A stretch of 64,000 bases of DNA. Source: Gammaproteobacteria bacterium RIFCSPHIGHO2_02_FULL_42_43. Lineage in GTDB: Bacteria > Pseudomonadota > Gammaproteobacteria > Coxiellales > Coxiellaceae. Under the pieces are notes generated by a model. It worked only from the letters and a program-made list of their open reading frames with translations, searched no databases and had not been told where the DNA came from. A program made the position numbers and the translations under genes. Every line of letters starts with the position of its first letter. Position 1 is the first letter of the stretch. The DNA is taken from the NCBI GenBank assembly GCA_001801425.1, contig MGXR01000015.1:23348-87347 (forward strand), in the 5' to 3' direction. Of the stretch, positions 1 through 8,639 are shown in pieces.

Positions 1-1
1 T

Positions 2-370
2 GCAGAAACTGGCCACTTGGTTTTTGGCACCATGCACACCAATTCTGCTGCACACGCTATTGATCGTATCATCGACGTCTTTCCGGGAAATGAAAAAGAC
101 ATGGTGCGCGCAATGCTAGCCGAAGCATTACGTGCCGTAGTCGCACAACGATTATTCAAAACACCCAACGAAACTATTTACCCAGCGCATGAAATTTTAA
201 TTTGCACTGACGCCATTCGTAATTTAATTCGCGAACACAAAATCGCGCAAATTTATTCCGCAATTCAAACGGGCCGACAATACGGCATGATTACGATGGA
301 ACAGCATATCGCCGATTTACTCGAAGCTGGCATCATTCAACCGAAAACAAATGTCAAGGAAGAAGAGTAA
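2..370 (+). CDS. pilT: PilT twitching ATPase, C-terminal part (5' end outside window)
   Basis: The window opens inside the retraction ATPase of the type IV pilus, a hexameric cytoplasmic motor that disassembles pilin fibres. The reading frame begins upstream of base 1: the first codons give AETGHLVFGT followed by MHTNSA, the Walker-B-adjacent and His-box region of PilT. The rest (DRIIDVFP, LRAVVAQRLF, TGRQYGMITMEQHI) is typical of the PilT C-terminal domain, and the stop falls at the expected distance. An internal TTG at 17 is not a start. The last ~100 bases are duplicated, slightly diverged, at 8640-8770. This copy supplies the intact end of the gene, so if the segment between is an island, this end may be the incoming one. 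Product identity is firm; which 3' end is ancestral is not known. Confidence 0.93.
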   Translation, partial: AETGHLVFGTMHTNSAAHAIDRIIDVFPGNEKDMVRAMLAEALRAVVAQRLFKTPNETIYPAHEILICTDAIRNLIREHKIAQIYSAIQTGRQYGMITMEQHIADLLEAGIIQPKTNVKEEE

Positions 371-601
371 GCAAGCGTCCGTGCCAGCTTAAACCAGGCA
401 ATGTCTGACACGAGACTTATAAAACAAAACTCGGGCACGACGAAGTCAACTCCACCCAGCCTCTCAACTTATTGCAAAAAATATCAGGATTATCTGCGTT
501 GCTAAAAATAAGTGTTCCGTCACGGTGTTTTATCACGTTGGCAAAAGCGATGCGCGCCAACTGCGATGCAGGAGTTAAAAAATAAAAGGATAAATCAGAC
601 A

Positions 602-633
602 TTGAGCTCCAAGATCATCTGTGACAGTATAAT
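602..633 (+). promoter_or_regulatory. putative promoter of the sugar-acid operon
   Basis: A perfect TATAAT lies at 628-633 and a weak TTGAGC at 602-607, with a long spacer of 20. Transcription would start near 640, which supports translation from the ATG at 670 rather than from codon 643. The stretch 371-601 between pilT and this site holds no gene I recognise; a 61-codon minus-strand ORF at 417-602 resembles nothing known to me. Confidence 0.35.
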
Positions 634-669
634 TGCAAGAAGATGTTTTTATCATTAAGGAGAATGGTA

Positions 670-1452
670 ATGACCAAGCAATTAGAGTTTGGCGTTATCG
701 GCTTAGGTCGTATGGGTGGTGGCTTGGCACACAAAGGCCTAAATGAAGGCCTGAAAGGCGACTCCATTCGTCGGCATAAAAAATATTTAGAATCTGGCGT
801 TCATTTTCTTGATATTGGCACCAGCGGTGGTGTGGCTGTTGAAAAAGATGGTGCCTGCTTCATGCTAGGCGGCGATACATCGGTTGTTACACAAGTGGAG
901 CCTGTATTGCTAAAAATCGCAATGGCAGGCGGTTATGTGCACGCAGGCCCTCCAGGCGCCGGTCATTTTGTGAAATTAGTGCATAACGGCATTAATTACG
1001 GTATGGCAGAAGCGGTTGCAGAGGGTGTTGCATTGCTCGAATCTGCTCCTTTGAATATCGATGTTGCCAAAACATTGGAAGCCTATCGTTACGGCACTGT
1101 TATTCGCGGTTTCTTTATGGATACGGTTGCTAAAGGTTATAAAGAAAATAAAGGCATTGGTAAAATTGATAGCTATGTTGATGACACCGGTGAAGTGAAT
1201 TGGTTGATCGATGATGCCCTGCATATGGAAGTGGCAATACCATCAATTACGGCCGCTGTATTTCAATGTATTATTTCGCGTGACAGCAATAAATATGCTT
1301 TTAAAACGGTTGCAATGACGCGACATATTTATGGCGGTCATGCTTATGGTCATTCAAAAGTATCTGCTGCTGAACATTATCAAGGACGTGAAGGCGAATA
1401 TTATTACAATGGGATTGATCCGAATACGATTGTGCATAAAAAAGAAGATTGA
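670..1452 (+). CDS. 6-phosphogluconate dehydrogenase-like protein with an internal in-frame deletion
   Basis: This is an NAD-type (short, ~300 aa family) decarboxylating 6-phosphogluconate dehydrogenase or a relative. The N-terminal Rossmann motif (VIGLGRMGG), the substrate loop (FLDIGTSGG), the catalytic region (GHFVKLVHNGINYG) and the C-terminal GGHAYGHS are present. Between the first Rossmann helix (HKGLNEG) and KGDSIRRH about 60 residues that normally form most of the nucleotide-binding fold are missing, in frame, leaving 260 aa. The junction carries a repeated aggcct hexamer, which suggests a slippage-type deletion. The start at 670 has AAGGAG seven bases upstream; the frame is open from 643. 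It heads the operon, with the next gene starting at its stop. Loss of dinucleotide binding, and so of activity, is my inference; a non-redox role cannot be excluded. Confidence 0.8.
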   Translation: MTKQLEFGVIGLGRMGGGLAHKGLNEGLKGDSIRRHKKYLESGVHFLDIGTSGGVAVEKDGACFMLGGDTSVVTQVEPVLLKIAMAGGYVHAGPPGAGHFVKLVHNGINYGMAEAVAEGVALLESAPLNIDVAKTLEAYRYGTVIRGFFMDTVAKGYKENKGIGKIDSYVDDTGEVNWLIDDALHMEVAIPSITAAVFQCIISRDSNKYAFKTVAMTRHIYGGHAYGHSKVSAAEHYQGREGEYYYNGIDPNTIVHKKED

Positions 1453-1455
1453 GTG

Positions 1456-2367
1456 ATGAAAAATCCAGATATAATCCGCTGTGTTTGGGATGAGCCTTGT
1501 ATTTTAGGTGAAGCACCCATTTGGCACCCATTTGAAAAGGTGTTGTATTGGGTGGATATTTTAAAACCGAAATTACATCGTCTTGATGTGAAAAATAATG
1601 CACATCAATCGTGGACAATGCCAAGCGATATCGCTTGCATTTCACCTCTTAAAAATAGTGGATTAATTGCTGCATTTAAGGATGGCGTTGCGATTTTAAA
1701 TCCTGTTTCAAATCACGTAACTTATCTCGACAATCTGCCTAAAGACTTATCTGAACAGAGTGTTTTTAATGATGGGCACTGTGACCGGCAGGGACGTTTT
1801 TGGATAGGTTCAAAAAATCCTGGTGAAGTGGCAGCTGTTGATCCTCTCAGTATAAAATCTGCCGGCGAAATTTATCGATTCGACATGAAAAATAAATTAG
1901 TGAAGCAAGCGGGTGATTTTATTGTTACGAATGGCTTGGTTTTTAGTTTAGATTCGAAATATTTCTTCGTTGCGAATTCACCGAAGCGCATTATTTATCG
2001 TTATGAGTTTGACAGTGAAACAGGCGCGATTTACAACCCCATTGTTTTTGCAAAAATTGCGGATGATGCCGGTGTGCCCGATGGTATGACGTTTGATGCG
2101 CAAGGGTATTTGTGGAACTGTCATTTTGGCGGTTGGCGTATCACGCGTTATTCACCGGATGGAAAAATAGATCGCGTGATTAAAATGCCCGTTGGATATC
2201 CGACGAGTTGTTGTTTAGGGGGCCCTGATTTAAAAACATTATTTATTACCTCCGCAAAAAGAGATGTCACCGAATCAGAATTAATAAATCAGCCAAAAGC
2301 TGGCGCGCTTTTTGCAATTGATGTTGATGTGCCAGGTGTTGCGGAGTCTTGTTTTTTAGAGAGTTGA
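1456..2367 (+). CDS. SMP-30/gluconolactonase family sugar lactonase
   Basis: A six-bladed beta-propeller metal-dependent lactonase that opens aldono-1,4-lactones to free aldonic acids in the cytoplasm. Family landmarks are the early metal-ligand Glu in LGEAPIWHP, the FNDGHCDRQGRFWIGS block, the VTNGLVFS block and the late VPDGMTFDAQGYLWNCHFGG block. These supply the usual Glu/Asn/Asp metal ligands. The length of 303 aa is normal. The ATG at 1456 (or GTG at 1453) directly follows the stop of the preceding gene. The neighbours encode the later steps of non-phosphorylative pentose oxidation, so the likely substrate is a pentonolactone such as arabino- or xylonolactone. The family call is solid, the substrate is inferred. 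Confidence 0.88.
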   Translation: MKNPDIIRCVWDEPCILGEAPIWHPFEKVLYWVDILKPKLHRLDVKNNAHQSWTMPSDIACISPLKNSGLIAAFKDGVAILNPVSNHVTYLDNLPKDLSEQSVFNDGHCDRQGRFWIGSKNPGEVAAVDPLSIKSAGEIYRFDMKNKLVKQAGDFIVTNGLVFSLDSKYFFVANSPKRIIYRYEFDSETGAIYNPIVFAKIADDAGVPDGMTFDAQGYLWNCHFGGWRITRYSPDGKIDRVIKMPVGYPTSCCLGGPDLKTLFITSAKRDVTESELINQPKAGALFAIDVDVPGVAESCFLES

Positions 2368-2383
2368 TTATACCGAGATTGTC

Positions 2384-3211
2384 ATGAAATTATATAAAAC
2401 AACTGAAGGCGCACTTTTCTGTATCGACACTGTTTTTTATCGTGCACCCGAACAAAATTGGGATGCATTACTGGCTCACGATGATTTGTATTCCTTCCTT
2501 TCAAAAAGCACTGCGTCATTAAAACCATTAACTGGCTTTTCATTAAAAGAATCCACTGTACTTGCACCCATTCAATCCCAAGAAGTGTGGGGTGCTGGTG
2601 TGACCTATTCTCGAAGCAAAAGTGCTCGCATGGAAGAATCACCGGGAGGTGCTAATTTTTATGACAAAATCTATGATGCAAAAAGACCGGAATTATTTTT
2701 TAAATCAACGCCGCATCGTGTTATTGGTACAGGCCATGCTGTACGTATTCGAAAAGATTCAGTTTGGAATGTGCCTGAACCTGAACTCACGCTTGTTGTT
2801 ACGCCAAATGGAAAAATCATTGGTTACACAGTCGGAAATGATATGGGTTCGCGCTCGATAGAAGCGGAAAATCCCCTCTATTTACCGCAAGCAAAAATTT
2901 ATGATCAATGTTGTGCATTGGGGCCTTGTATTTTGTTAACTGAAAAACCATTGTCTGGTGATGCAATAATTCATCTTAAAATTCTTCGCAATAATGCAGT
3001 TTCTTTTGATGGCACCGTTTCCTTTTCACAAATGAAAAGAGACCCAAAAGACCTGGTAGCTTATTTGTTTCGAGACAATAGTTTTCCCGCGGGTTGTTTT
3101 TTAATGACAGGAACCGGTTTAGTGCCACCGAATGATTTTACGCTGCAAATCGGAGATGAAATTCAAATTACGATTGATGGTATTGGTACGCTAAATAATT
3201 CTGTAAAGTAA
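2384..3211 (+). CDS. FAH-family 2-keto-3-deoxy-pentonate (KDA-type) dehydratase
   Basis: This fumarylacetoacetase-fold enzyme most resembles 2-dehydro-3-deoxy-D-arabinonate dehydratase of archaeal pentose oxidation. That enzyme makes alpha-ketoglutaric semialdehyde by losing water. Visible family blocks are EVWGAGVTY, RPELFFKSTPHR, WNVPEPELTLVV (metal-ligand Glu pair), IGYTVGNDMGSR, EAENPLYLPQAKIYDQCCALGP and LMTGTGLVP. The length of 275 aa is typical. It lies 16 bases after the lactonase and 13 before the semialdehyde dehydrogenase that would use its product, which strongly supports the role. A related activity, 2,4-diketo-3-deoxyfuconate hydrolysis, is carried out by other FAH members and would fit the fuconate-dehydratase neighbour. 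The semialdehyde dehydrogenase next door makes the dehydratase reading the better one. Confidence 0.85.
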   Translation: MKLYKTTEGALFCIDTVFYRAPEQNWDALLAHDDLYSFLSKSTASLKPLTGFSLKESTVLAPIQSQEVWGAGVTYSRSKSARMEESPGGANFYDKIYDAKRPELFFKSTPHRVIGTGHAVRIRKDSVWNVPEPELTLVVTPNGKIIGYTVGNDMGSRSIEAENPLYLPQAKIYDQCCALGPCILLTEKPLSGDAIIHLKILRNNAVSFDGTVSFSQMKRDPKDLVAYLFRDNSFPAGCFLMTGTGLVPPNDFTLQIGDEIQITIDGIGTLNNSVK

Positions 3212-3224
3212 AAGGGATTCTAAC

Positions 3225-4829
3225 ATGTCGGCACTTAACGGAAAAAATTTTATCGGCAATGAACGTTCTGAAGGCAATGGAAAAACATTTCATGCGATTA
3301 ATCCTGCTACAAGTGAAGCATTAGACTGTGAATTTTTCAAATCTTCATCTGGCGATATTGATAAAGCGTTAACACTCGCCACAACAGCATTTGAAATTTA
3401 TCGTCAAAAATCGCCTAAAGAAATCAGCGCATTTATTCGTTGTATTGCCGATGAAATGACAGCGCTTGGCGATGATTTTATTACAAGAGTCTCTGATGAA
3501 ACAGGATTGCCAAAACCCAGAATTCAGGGTGAAAAAGAACGTACCATTAATCAGCTGTTGATGTTTGCGCGTTTGGTTGAAGAGGGTTCTTGGGTAAATG
3601 CTTCCATCGATCTCGCTGATCCGAATCGTCAGCCAATGCCAAAACCCGATTTGCGACGCATGTATGTTCCAATAGGCCCTGTCGTTGTTTTTGGTGCAAG
3701 TAATTTTCCGCTGGCATTTTCGGTTGCTGGAGGAGACACCGCTTCTGCTTTTGCTGCTGGAAATTCTGTGATTGTAAAAGCGCATCAGTCCCATCCAGGC
3801 ACTTCTGAATATGTTGCTTCTGCGATTATTCGTGCTGTGAAAGTATGCAATATGCCCAACGGACTTTTTTCAATGTTACATGAGGCCGGCACTGAAACCG
3901 GTATGGGTTTAGTAAAGCATCCTGCAACTAAGGCAGTGGGTTTTACGGGATCATTGAGCGGTGGGCGCGCATTATTTAATGCAGCAGCGAGTAGGCCAGA
4001 ACCTATTCCTGTTTATGCAGAAATGGGTAGTATTAATCCCGTATTTTTATTGCCTGGTGCAATGGCAGAACGTGCTGATAAAATTGCTGACGCATTTCAT
4101 CAATCTGTCACATTAGGCGGTGGTCAATTTTGCACGAATCCAGGAATGGTTTTTGGATTAGAAAATAAAGATCTTAAACAATTTTTAAATAGCTTAGAAA
4201 AAAAAATATTAGAAACGCCTCCTGTTACGATGTTAAATAGCGGTATTCAAAAAGCTTTTATTCAAGGGATTAATAAACTGAGTGATTTTTCTGGTGTGAA
4301 TAAATTAGCAAGCATGCAAGATCAAGCAGATAATAATAAAACACAAGGTGGTGCAACTATTTTTACAACGAATTCTAAAACGCTTTTAGAAAACGAGGCA
4401 ATTAAAAATGAAGTTTTTGGTGCATGCAGTGTCATTGTTAGCTGTGAATCAAAGACGCGTCTTGAAGAAATTGCGCGTAATTTAGAAGGCCAATTATGTG
4501 CTTCTGTGCATGGCACAGAAAAAGATTTTGAAGAATATGCTGATTTATTAAGTATTCTGCGTACGAAAGTCGGTCGAATAATTATTAATGGTTTTTCAAC
4601 GAGCGCTGAAGTCTGCGCTTCGATTGTTCACGGCGGCCCTTATCCAGCAACAACAAGCGCACACATGACATCGATTGGAACATTGGCGATTGAACGTTTT
4701 GTTCGCCCCATTTGTTTTCAAAACTTTCCGCAAAACACACTGCCAGATCAATTGAAAGATACCAATCCCATGGGAATTTGGCGAAAGGTAAATGATGAAT
4801 TCATGAGATCAGTAATTAAAAATAAATAA
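3225..4829 (+). CDS. alpha-ketoglutaric semialdehyde (2,5-dioxovalerate) dehydrogenase
   Basis: A 534-aa NAD(P)-dependent aldehyde dehydrogenase of the KGSADH branch, oxidising 2,5-dioxopentanoate to 2-oxoglutarate. The branch-specific catalytic block GGGQFCTNPG (catalytic Cys) is present. So are the cofactor-binding PIGPVVVFGASNFPLAFS, the Lys of VIVKAHQSHPG, GFTGSLSGG and the YAEMGSINPVFLLPG block with its general-base Glu. The C-terminal FGACSVIV and VGRIIINGF regions are intact. AAGGG precedes the ATG. It sits third in the pentose-acid operon after the dehydratase that makes its substrate and feeds carbon into the TCA cycle as 2-oxoglutarate. Confidence 0.9.
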   Translation: MSALNGKNFIGNERSEGNGKTFHAINPATSEALDCEFFKSSSGDIDKALTLATTAFEIYRQKSPKEISAFIRCIADEMTALGDDFITRVSDETGLPKPRIQGEKERTINQLLMFARLVEEGSWVNASIDLADPNRQPMPKPDLRRMYVPIGPVVVFGASNFPLAFSVAGGDTASAFAAGNSVIVKAHQSHPGTSEYVASAIIRAVKVCNMPNGLFSMLHEAGTETGMGLVKHPATKAVGFTGSLSGGRALFNAAASRPEPIPVYAEMGSINPVFLLPGAMAERADKIADAFHQSVTLGGGQFCTNPGMVFGLENKDLKQFLNSLEKKILETPPVTMLNSGIQKAFIQGINKLSDFSGVNKLASMQDQADNNKTQGGATIFTTNSKTLLENEAIKNEVFGACSVIVSCESKTRLEEIARNLEGQLCASVHGTEKDFEEYADLLSILRTKVGRIIINGFSTSAEVCASIVHGGPYPATTSAHMTSIGTLAIERFVRPICFQNFPQNTLPDQLKDTNPMGIWRKVNDEFMRSVIKNK

Positions 4830-4840
4830 AGGGAAAGGTG

Positions 4841-6136
4841 ATGAGTATTAAAATAACCGGTGTAACCGCTAGAGATATTCGTTTTCCAACTTCAAAAAAT
4901 CTCGATGGTTCTGATGCGATGAATAAAGATCCCGATTATTCTGCAGCCTATGTGACATTGCATACCGATCAAAAAGGTTTGCAAGGCGATGGCATGACTT
5001 TCACTATCGGTCGCGGTAATGAAGTTTGCGTTGCTGCAATAAATTCATTAGCCCCTTTAATTATTGATCACACACTCGAAGAATTTACCAAGGACATGGG
5101 CACGTTTTGGCACTACATCACTCATGACAGTCAAATACGTTGGATTGGGCCGGAAAAAGGCGCCATTCATATGGCAACAGGTGCAATTGTGAATGCCGTC
5201 TGGGATTTATGGGCAAAGGTAGAAGGTAAGCCCGTTTGGCAATTGGTTGTCGATATGACGCCAGAAGAATTAATCCACTGTCTCGACTTTACGTATTTAA
5301 CCGATGTGTTAACCAAAGAAGAAGCGCTGAAAATGCTACAAAAACAAGCGCCAACTAAAGCGAAACGCAAACAAGAAATGCTTGATAAAGGCTATCCAGC
5401 GTATACCACCTCCGCTGGTTGGCTAGGTTATTCTGATGAAAAATTAAAACGTTTATGCAAAGAAGCCATCGATGAAGGTTGGAATCATATTAAATTAAAA
5501 GTGGGTGGCAGTTTAATAGATGATAAGCGACGTTGTGGCATTGTGCGCGAAGTCATTGGCTCGGATCGTAAATTAATGTTGGATGCAAATCAAAGATGGG
5601 ATGTGCCAGAAGCCATTGCTTGGATGCAAGGATTACAAGAATTTAATCCTTGGTTTATCGAAGAACCAACAAGTCCTGATGATGTCTTAGGTCATAAAAA
5701 AATACGTGAAGCCATCAAGCCAATTGGAGTTGCAACAGGTGAACAATGTCAAAATCGTATTATGTTCAAACAATTTCTTGAATCCGGTGCGATTGATATT
5801 TGTCAAATCGACAGTTGTCGAGTCGGTGGTGTGAATGAAGTCATCACCATTTTATTGATGGCTGCAAAATTTAATATTCCGGTTTGTCCGCATGCCGGTG
5901 GTGTTGGTTTATGCGAATACGTGCAGCATTTATCATTGATCGATTTTATCTGCATTTCAGGTTCAACAGAAAATCGCGTATTAGAATATGTTGATCACTT
6001 GCACGAACATTTTGTTGACCCAGTCACAATGAAAAGCGGACATTATATGCCGCCAACAAAACCCGGTTATAGCATTACGATGTATCCAGCTTCATTGGAT
6101 GCTTTCGAATTTCCGAATGGCAAGGAGTGGCGTTAA
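4841..6136 (+). CDS. enolase-superfamily sugar-acid dehydratase, L-fuconate dehydratase-like
   Basis: A mandelate-racemase-group member closest, from memory of the family, to Xanthomonas L-fuconate dehydratase. The N-terminal RFPTS, LDGSDAMN and DPDYSAAYV blocks are shared. The full catalytic set is visible: IKLKVGG (KxK base), LDANQRWD, WFIEEPTSPDD, TGEQCQNR (the third metal ligand) and CPHAGGVGL (His base). The length of 431 aa is normal. That enzyme also dehydrates D-arabinonate and L-galactonate. In this operon D-arabinonate is the most coherent substrate, giving the 2-keto-3-deoxy acid used by the FAH enzyme. ATG 4841 is preferred over GTG 4838 because AGGG lies seven bases upstream of it. 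Confidence 0.9.
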   Translation: MSIKITGVTARDIRFPTSKNLDGSDAMNKDPDYSAAYVTLHTDQKGLQGDGMTFTIGRGNEVCVAAINSLAPLIIDHTLEEFTKDMGTFWHYITHDSQIRWIGPEKGAIHMATGAIVNAVWDLWAKVEGKPVWQLVVDMTPEELIHCLDFTYLTDVLTKEEALKMLQKQAPTKAKRKQEMLDKGYPAYTTSAGWLGYSDEKLKRLCKEAIDEGWNHIKLKVGGSLIDDKRRCGIVREVIGSDRKLMLDANQRWDVPEAIAWMQGLQEFNPWFIEEPTSPDDVLGHKKIREAIKPIGVATGEQCQNRIMFKQFLESGAIDICQIDSCRVGGVNEVITILLMAAKFNIPVCPHAGGVGLCEYVQHLSLIDFICISGSTENRVLEYVDHLHEHFVDPVTMKSGHYMPPTKPGYSITMYPASLDAFEFPNGKEWR

Positions 6137-6141
6137 GGATC

Positions 6142-7842
6142 ATGATGTTTGAAAAAAATCTGAGTGATCTTGTGGTGCAAATTCTGGTAGACGCTGGCGT
6201 AAAACGTGCGTACGGCGTTCCAGGTGATGCAACCGATTTAATACTAGCGTCGATTCACAAGCGCAAAGATATTGATTTTTTTCTCACCCGCCACGAAGAA
6301 GGCGCGGGATTTATGGCGTCTGCTGCAAGCAAGCTCACGGGTGAATTGGGTGTGGTGCTTACGGCGCAAGGTCCTGGTGCTGCGCACATGTTGAATGCCA
6401 TGTACGATGCAAAATTAGATAAGGTGCCGATGCTGGTCATTACCGGACAAGTAGAAAGTGCCATGATCGGCACGAATACGGTTCAAGAAATTAATCAAAT
6501 TTTGTTATTTGAAGACGTGGCTTGTTTTAATCGTGAAGTGCGTTCGGCTAATAATCTTGTCGATGTGTTGCAATTAGCCATTCAAACGGCCTATGTTAAA
6601 AAAGGCGTTGCACATGTTTCAATTGCAACCGATGTTTTGCGAAAGTCCATGATAAAGTATGTTTCCAATACGGCGGCCTATCATTTGCCACATCATTTAA
6701 TTCCAGACGATCAGATACTGCAAAAAGCAGCAGACATTTTAAATAGCAAAAAAAATGTAACAATATTGTATGGCGGTGGTTGTTTGCATGCACGTGAAGA
6801 ATTGCTGGCAGTCGCAGAAATTTTATCAGCGCCGATCGTGCATACAGTTCGCTCAAAAGACATTATTGACAATAATCATCCGCATTATGCTGGCGGAATA
6901 GGTTTTAAAGGTTCAAAAAACGGCTGTCATTTTGTAAAAGATTGCGATGCGTTATTAATTGTAGGGTGTAGTTTTGCATGGCGACAATTTTATCCAAGTG
7001 CTGTGCCGATTATTCAAATTGACAATGATCCTTCAAAAATTGGTATCCGTTGTAATTTAGAAATTGGATTATTGGGAGATGCAAAAAAGTCATTGAAATT
7101 GTTGGCGTCAAAATTACAGAAAAAATCAGAGTCGACATTTTTAAAAGAAGCGCAAGCGTCGCACATAAAAGCCATTGAAACATTAGACAAACAAGCCATG
7201 TTAAAAAATGACGCGCATTTGGTTGAATCCCCTATGCTCACCTACATTATTAGCAAATATTTATCGGAAGATGCCGTTGTAACCGTTGATGCAGGCACTG
7301 TTTCTGTTTGGGCGAATAATTGGTTACGTTTAAATGGCAAGCAACGTTTAATTGGATCAACTGAATTAGGTACGATGGGCTATGGTATGCCGGCAGCACT
7401 AGGGTGCCAAGTTGCGATGCCTAATCGACAAGTGGTTGCTTTATGTGGTGATGGTGGATTTCAAATGACGATGGCGGATTTCTCAACCGCCGTTAAATAC
7501 AATTTACCGATTACGGTTGTGATTTATAATAATTTCGCTTATCGCTTTATTGAGCTTGAGCAAATGCATGAAGGCGTTGCATTGTGTTATACGAAGCTCA
7601 ACAATCCCGATTATGCAAAATTAGCGGAGACGTTTGGCGGTGTTGGTTTTACGGTTACCAAACCCAGTGAAATTGAACCGGCAATTCAACAAGCATTTGC
7701 ATCAAAAAAACCTGCTATTGTGGATGTTCATGTTGATCCCAATGAATTAATTAAACCAACGCACCTGACGCTTTCAATGATTAGTCATTTTATTGAAAGC
7801 ACAATGAAATCAAAGTTAGCAAAGAGTAATGACCAGTATTGA
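6142..7842 (+). CDS. thiamine-diphosphate enzyme, pyruvate oxidase (PoxB)-like
   Basis: A three-domain ThDP enzyme of 566 aa. The N-terminal domain has the catalytic Glu in RHEEGAGFMAS and the TAQGPGAAHMLN block. The central domain shows ILYGGGC. The C-terminal Mg-ThDP motif runs from GDGGFQMTMADF to YNN. The C-terminus (VDPNELIKP and after) follows the pattern of PoxB rather than acetolactate synthase, so pyruvate oxidation or decarboxylation is the best guess. The start at 6142 has AAGGAT six bases upstream and lies five bases after the preceding stop. It ends the operon. Its link to pentose-acid oxidation is unclear: the pathway yields 2-oxoglutarate, not pyruvate, unless some substrate goes through an aldolase branch encoded elsewhere. 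Confidence 0.78.
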   Translation: MMFEKNLSDLVVQILVDAGVKRAYGVPGDATDLILASIHKRKDIDFFLTRHEEGAGFMASAASKLTGELGVVLTAQGPGAAHMLNAMYDAKLDKVPMLVITGQVESAMIGTNTVQEINQILLFEDVACFNREVRSANNLVDVLQLAIQTAYVKKGVAHVSIATDVLRKSMIKYVSNTAAYHLPHHLIPDDQILQKAADILNSKKNVTILYGGGCLHAREELLAVAEILSAPIVHTVRSKDIIDNNHPHYAGGIGFKGSKNGCHFVKDCDALLIVGCSFAWRQFYPSAVPIIQIDNDPSKIGIRCNLEIGLLGDAKKSLKLLASKLQKKSESTFLKEAQASHIKAIETLDKQAMLKNDAHLVESPMLTYIISKYLSEDAVVTVDAGTVSVWANNWLRLNGKQRLIGSTELGTMGYGMPAALGCQVAMPNRQVVALCGDGGFQMTMADFSTAVKYNLPITVVIYNNFAYRFIELEQMHEGVALCYTKLNNPDYAKLAETFGGVGFTVTKPSEIEPAIQQAFASKKPAIVDVHVDPNELIKPTHLTLSMISHFIESTMKSKLAKSNDQY

Positions 7843-8215
7843 AATATGAACTAAAAACATGCGTATTTTTTTGGATGTAAAAAATGAATTTAAACACGCA
7901 AGCCATTTTTAACAAATCTACCATGGGAAATATTTTTAGGAATACATTAGGGTCTTATATGGACTCGCCCCTATTGTAAAGAATAACGTCTTGTTAAATC
8001 GAAAATGGTAAAGATTGCGGTCATATATCCGGCATCTCAGTGCATGACTGGTGCCTTAATGAAATTCGCGCGTTTCCTCCTTATCTGTTGGCGGCTTTTT
8101 TAAAGCCAAGGCCCTAATCAGGCTCTGAAAACGCTGGTCTCACCTATTTGTCATTAACGTGATTTTATTCCTCGCAATTCCGGTGAGTTTTTTAAAAAAT
8201 AATTTTTTATTTTTA
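7843..8215 (+). other. intergenic stretch after the sugar operon, no confident gene
   Basis: These 373 bases lie between the operon and the IS110 fragment. No terminator of standard form is seen. A short frame from the ATG at 8005 begins MVKIAVIYPAS then CMTGAL. It faintly recalls the N-terminus of GlxA/AraC-type regulators with a DJ-1-like domain, but it stops after about 33 codons, so at most it is a remnant of a lost regulator. The segment 8170-8215, rich in A and T, could include the IS110 end; that family lacks terminal inverted repeats, so the border cannot be read by eye. Confidence 0.25.
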
Positions 8216-8639
8216 TTAAGCTGCTTTTCGATAAGTTTCACCGCTTAACAAAAGCGCCATTGCAATTCTCGCATTTTTATTCGCCAAAGCCACCGCGGCA
8301 CGATTCATGCCTCGCTCATTGACGAGTCTCTGTATCCAACGACTACGCGCATCTTTTTTATTACTTGCGCGCACCACAACCGATCTGGCGCCATGGATCA
8401 ACATTCGACGAGTAAATTCATCACCTCGTTTACTGATCCCAAGTAATTTTTGAGTATCTCCGCTAGAGTATTGTTTTGGAACTAATCCAAGAAATGCGGC
8501 AAAATGCCTACCATTTTTAAAACCAGAACCATTACCCGCTGCCGTTATTAATGCGGCTGCAGAAATTAAACCAACTCCTTCGATTTCTAGCAACCGCTGA
8601 CAACGCTCATCTTTTTTTATTAACGATTGCAGTGACTTT
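8216..8639 (-). pseudogene. IS110-family transposase, C-terminal fragment
   Basis: Reading on the minus strand, the frame encodes the C-terminal Transposase_20 (IS110/IS116/IS902) domain. It shows LLEIEGVGLISAAAL, FAAFLGLVPKQYSSG, LLGISKRGD, RRMLIHGAR and the C-terminal NKNARIAMALL. The N-terminal DEDD catalytic domain is absent. Upstream of about codon IKKS the frame runs straight into antisense pilT sequence (the apparent Met at 8695 is fortuitous). The element was therefore cut exactly where the pilT duplicate begins. It is probably inactive. Transposases of this family recombine at specific sites without inverted repeats, so the junction may record an IS110-type event, or a later recombination that removed half of the element. 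Confidence 0.88.

Noticed and set aside
417..602. 61-codon minus-strand ORF between pilT and the sugar operon
   Set aside because: No recognisable family, no ribosome site, and it ends among bases of the operon promoter region; too short to support.
643..669. Upstream start for the 6PGDH-like gene
   Set aside because: The added residues are not family-like; the TATAAT at 628 would start RNA at about 640, and the AAGGAG site serves the ATG at 670.
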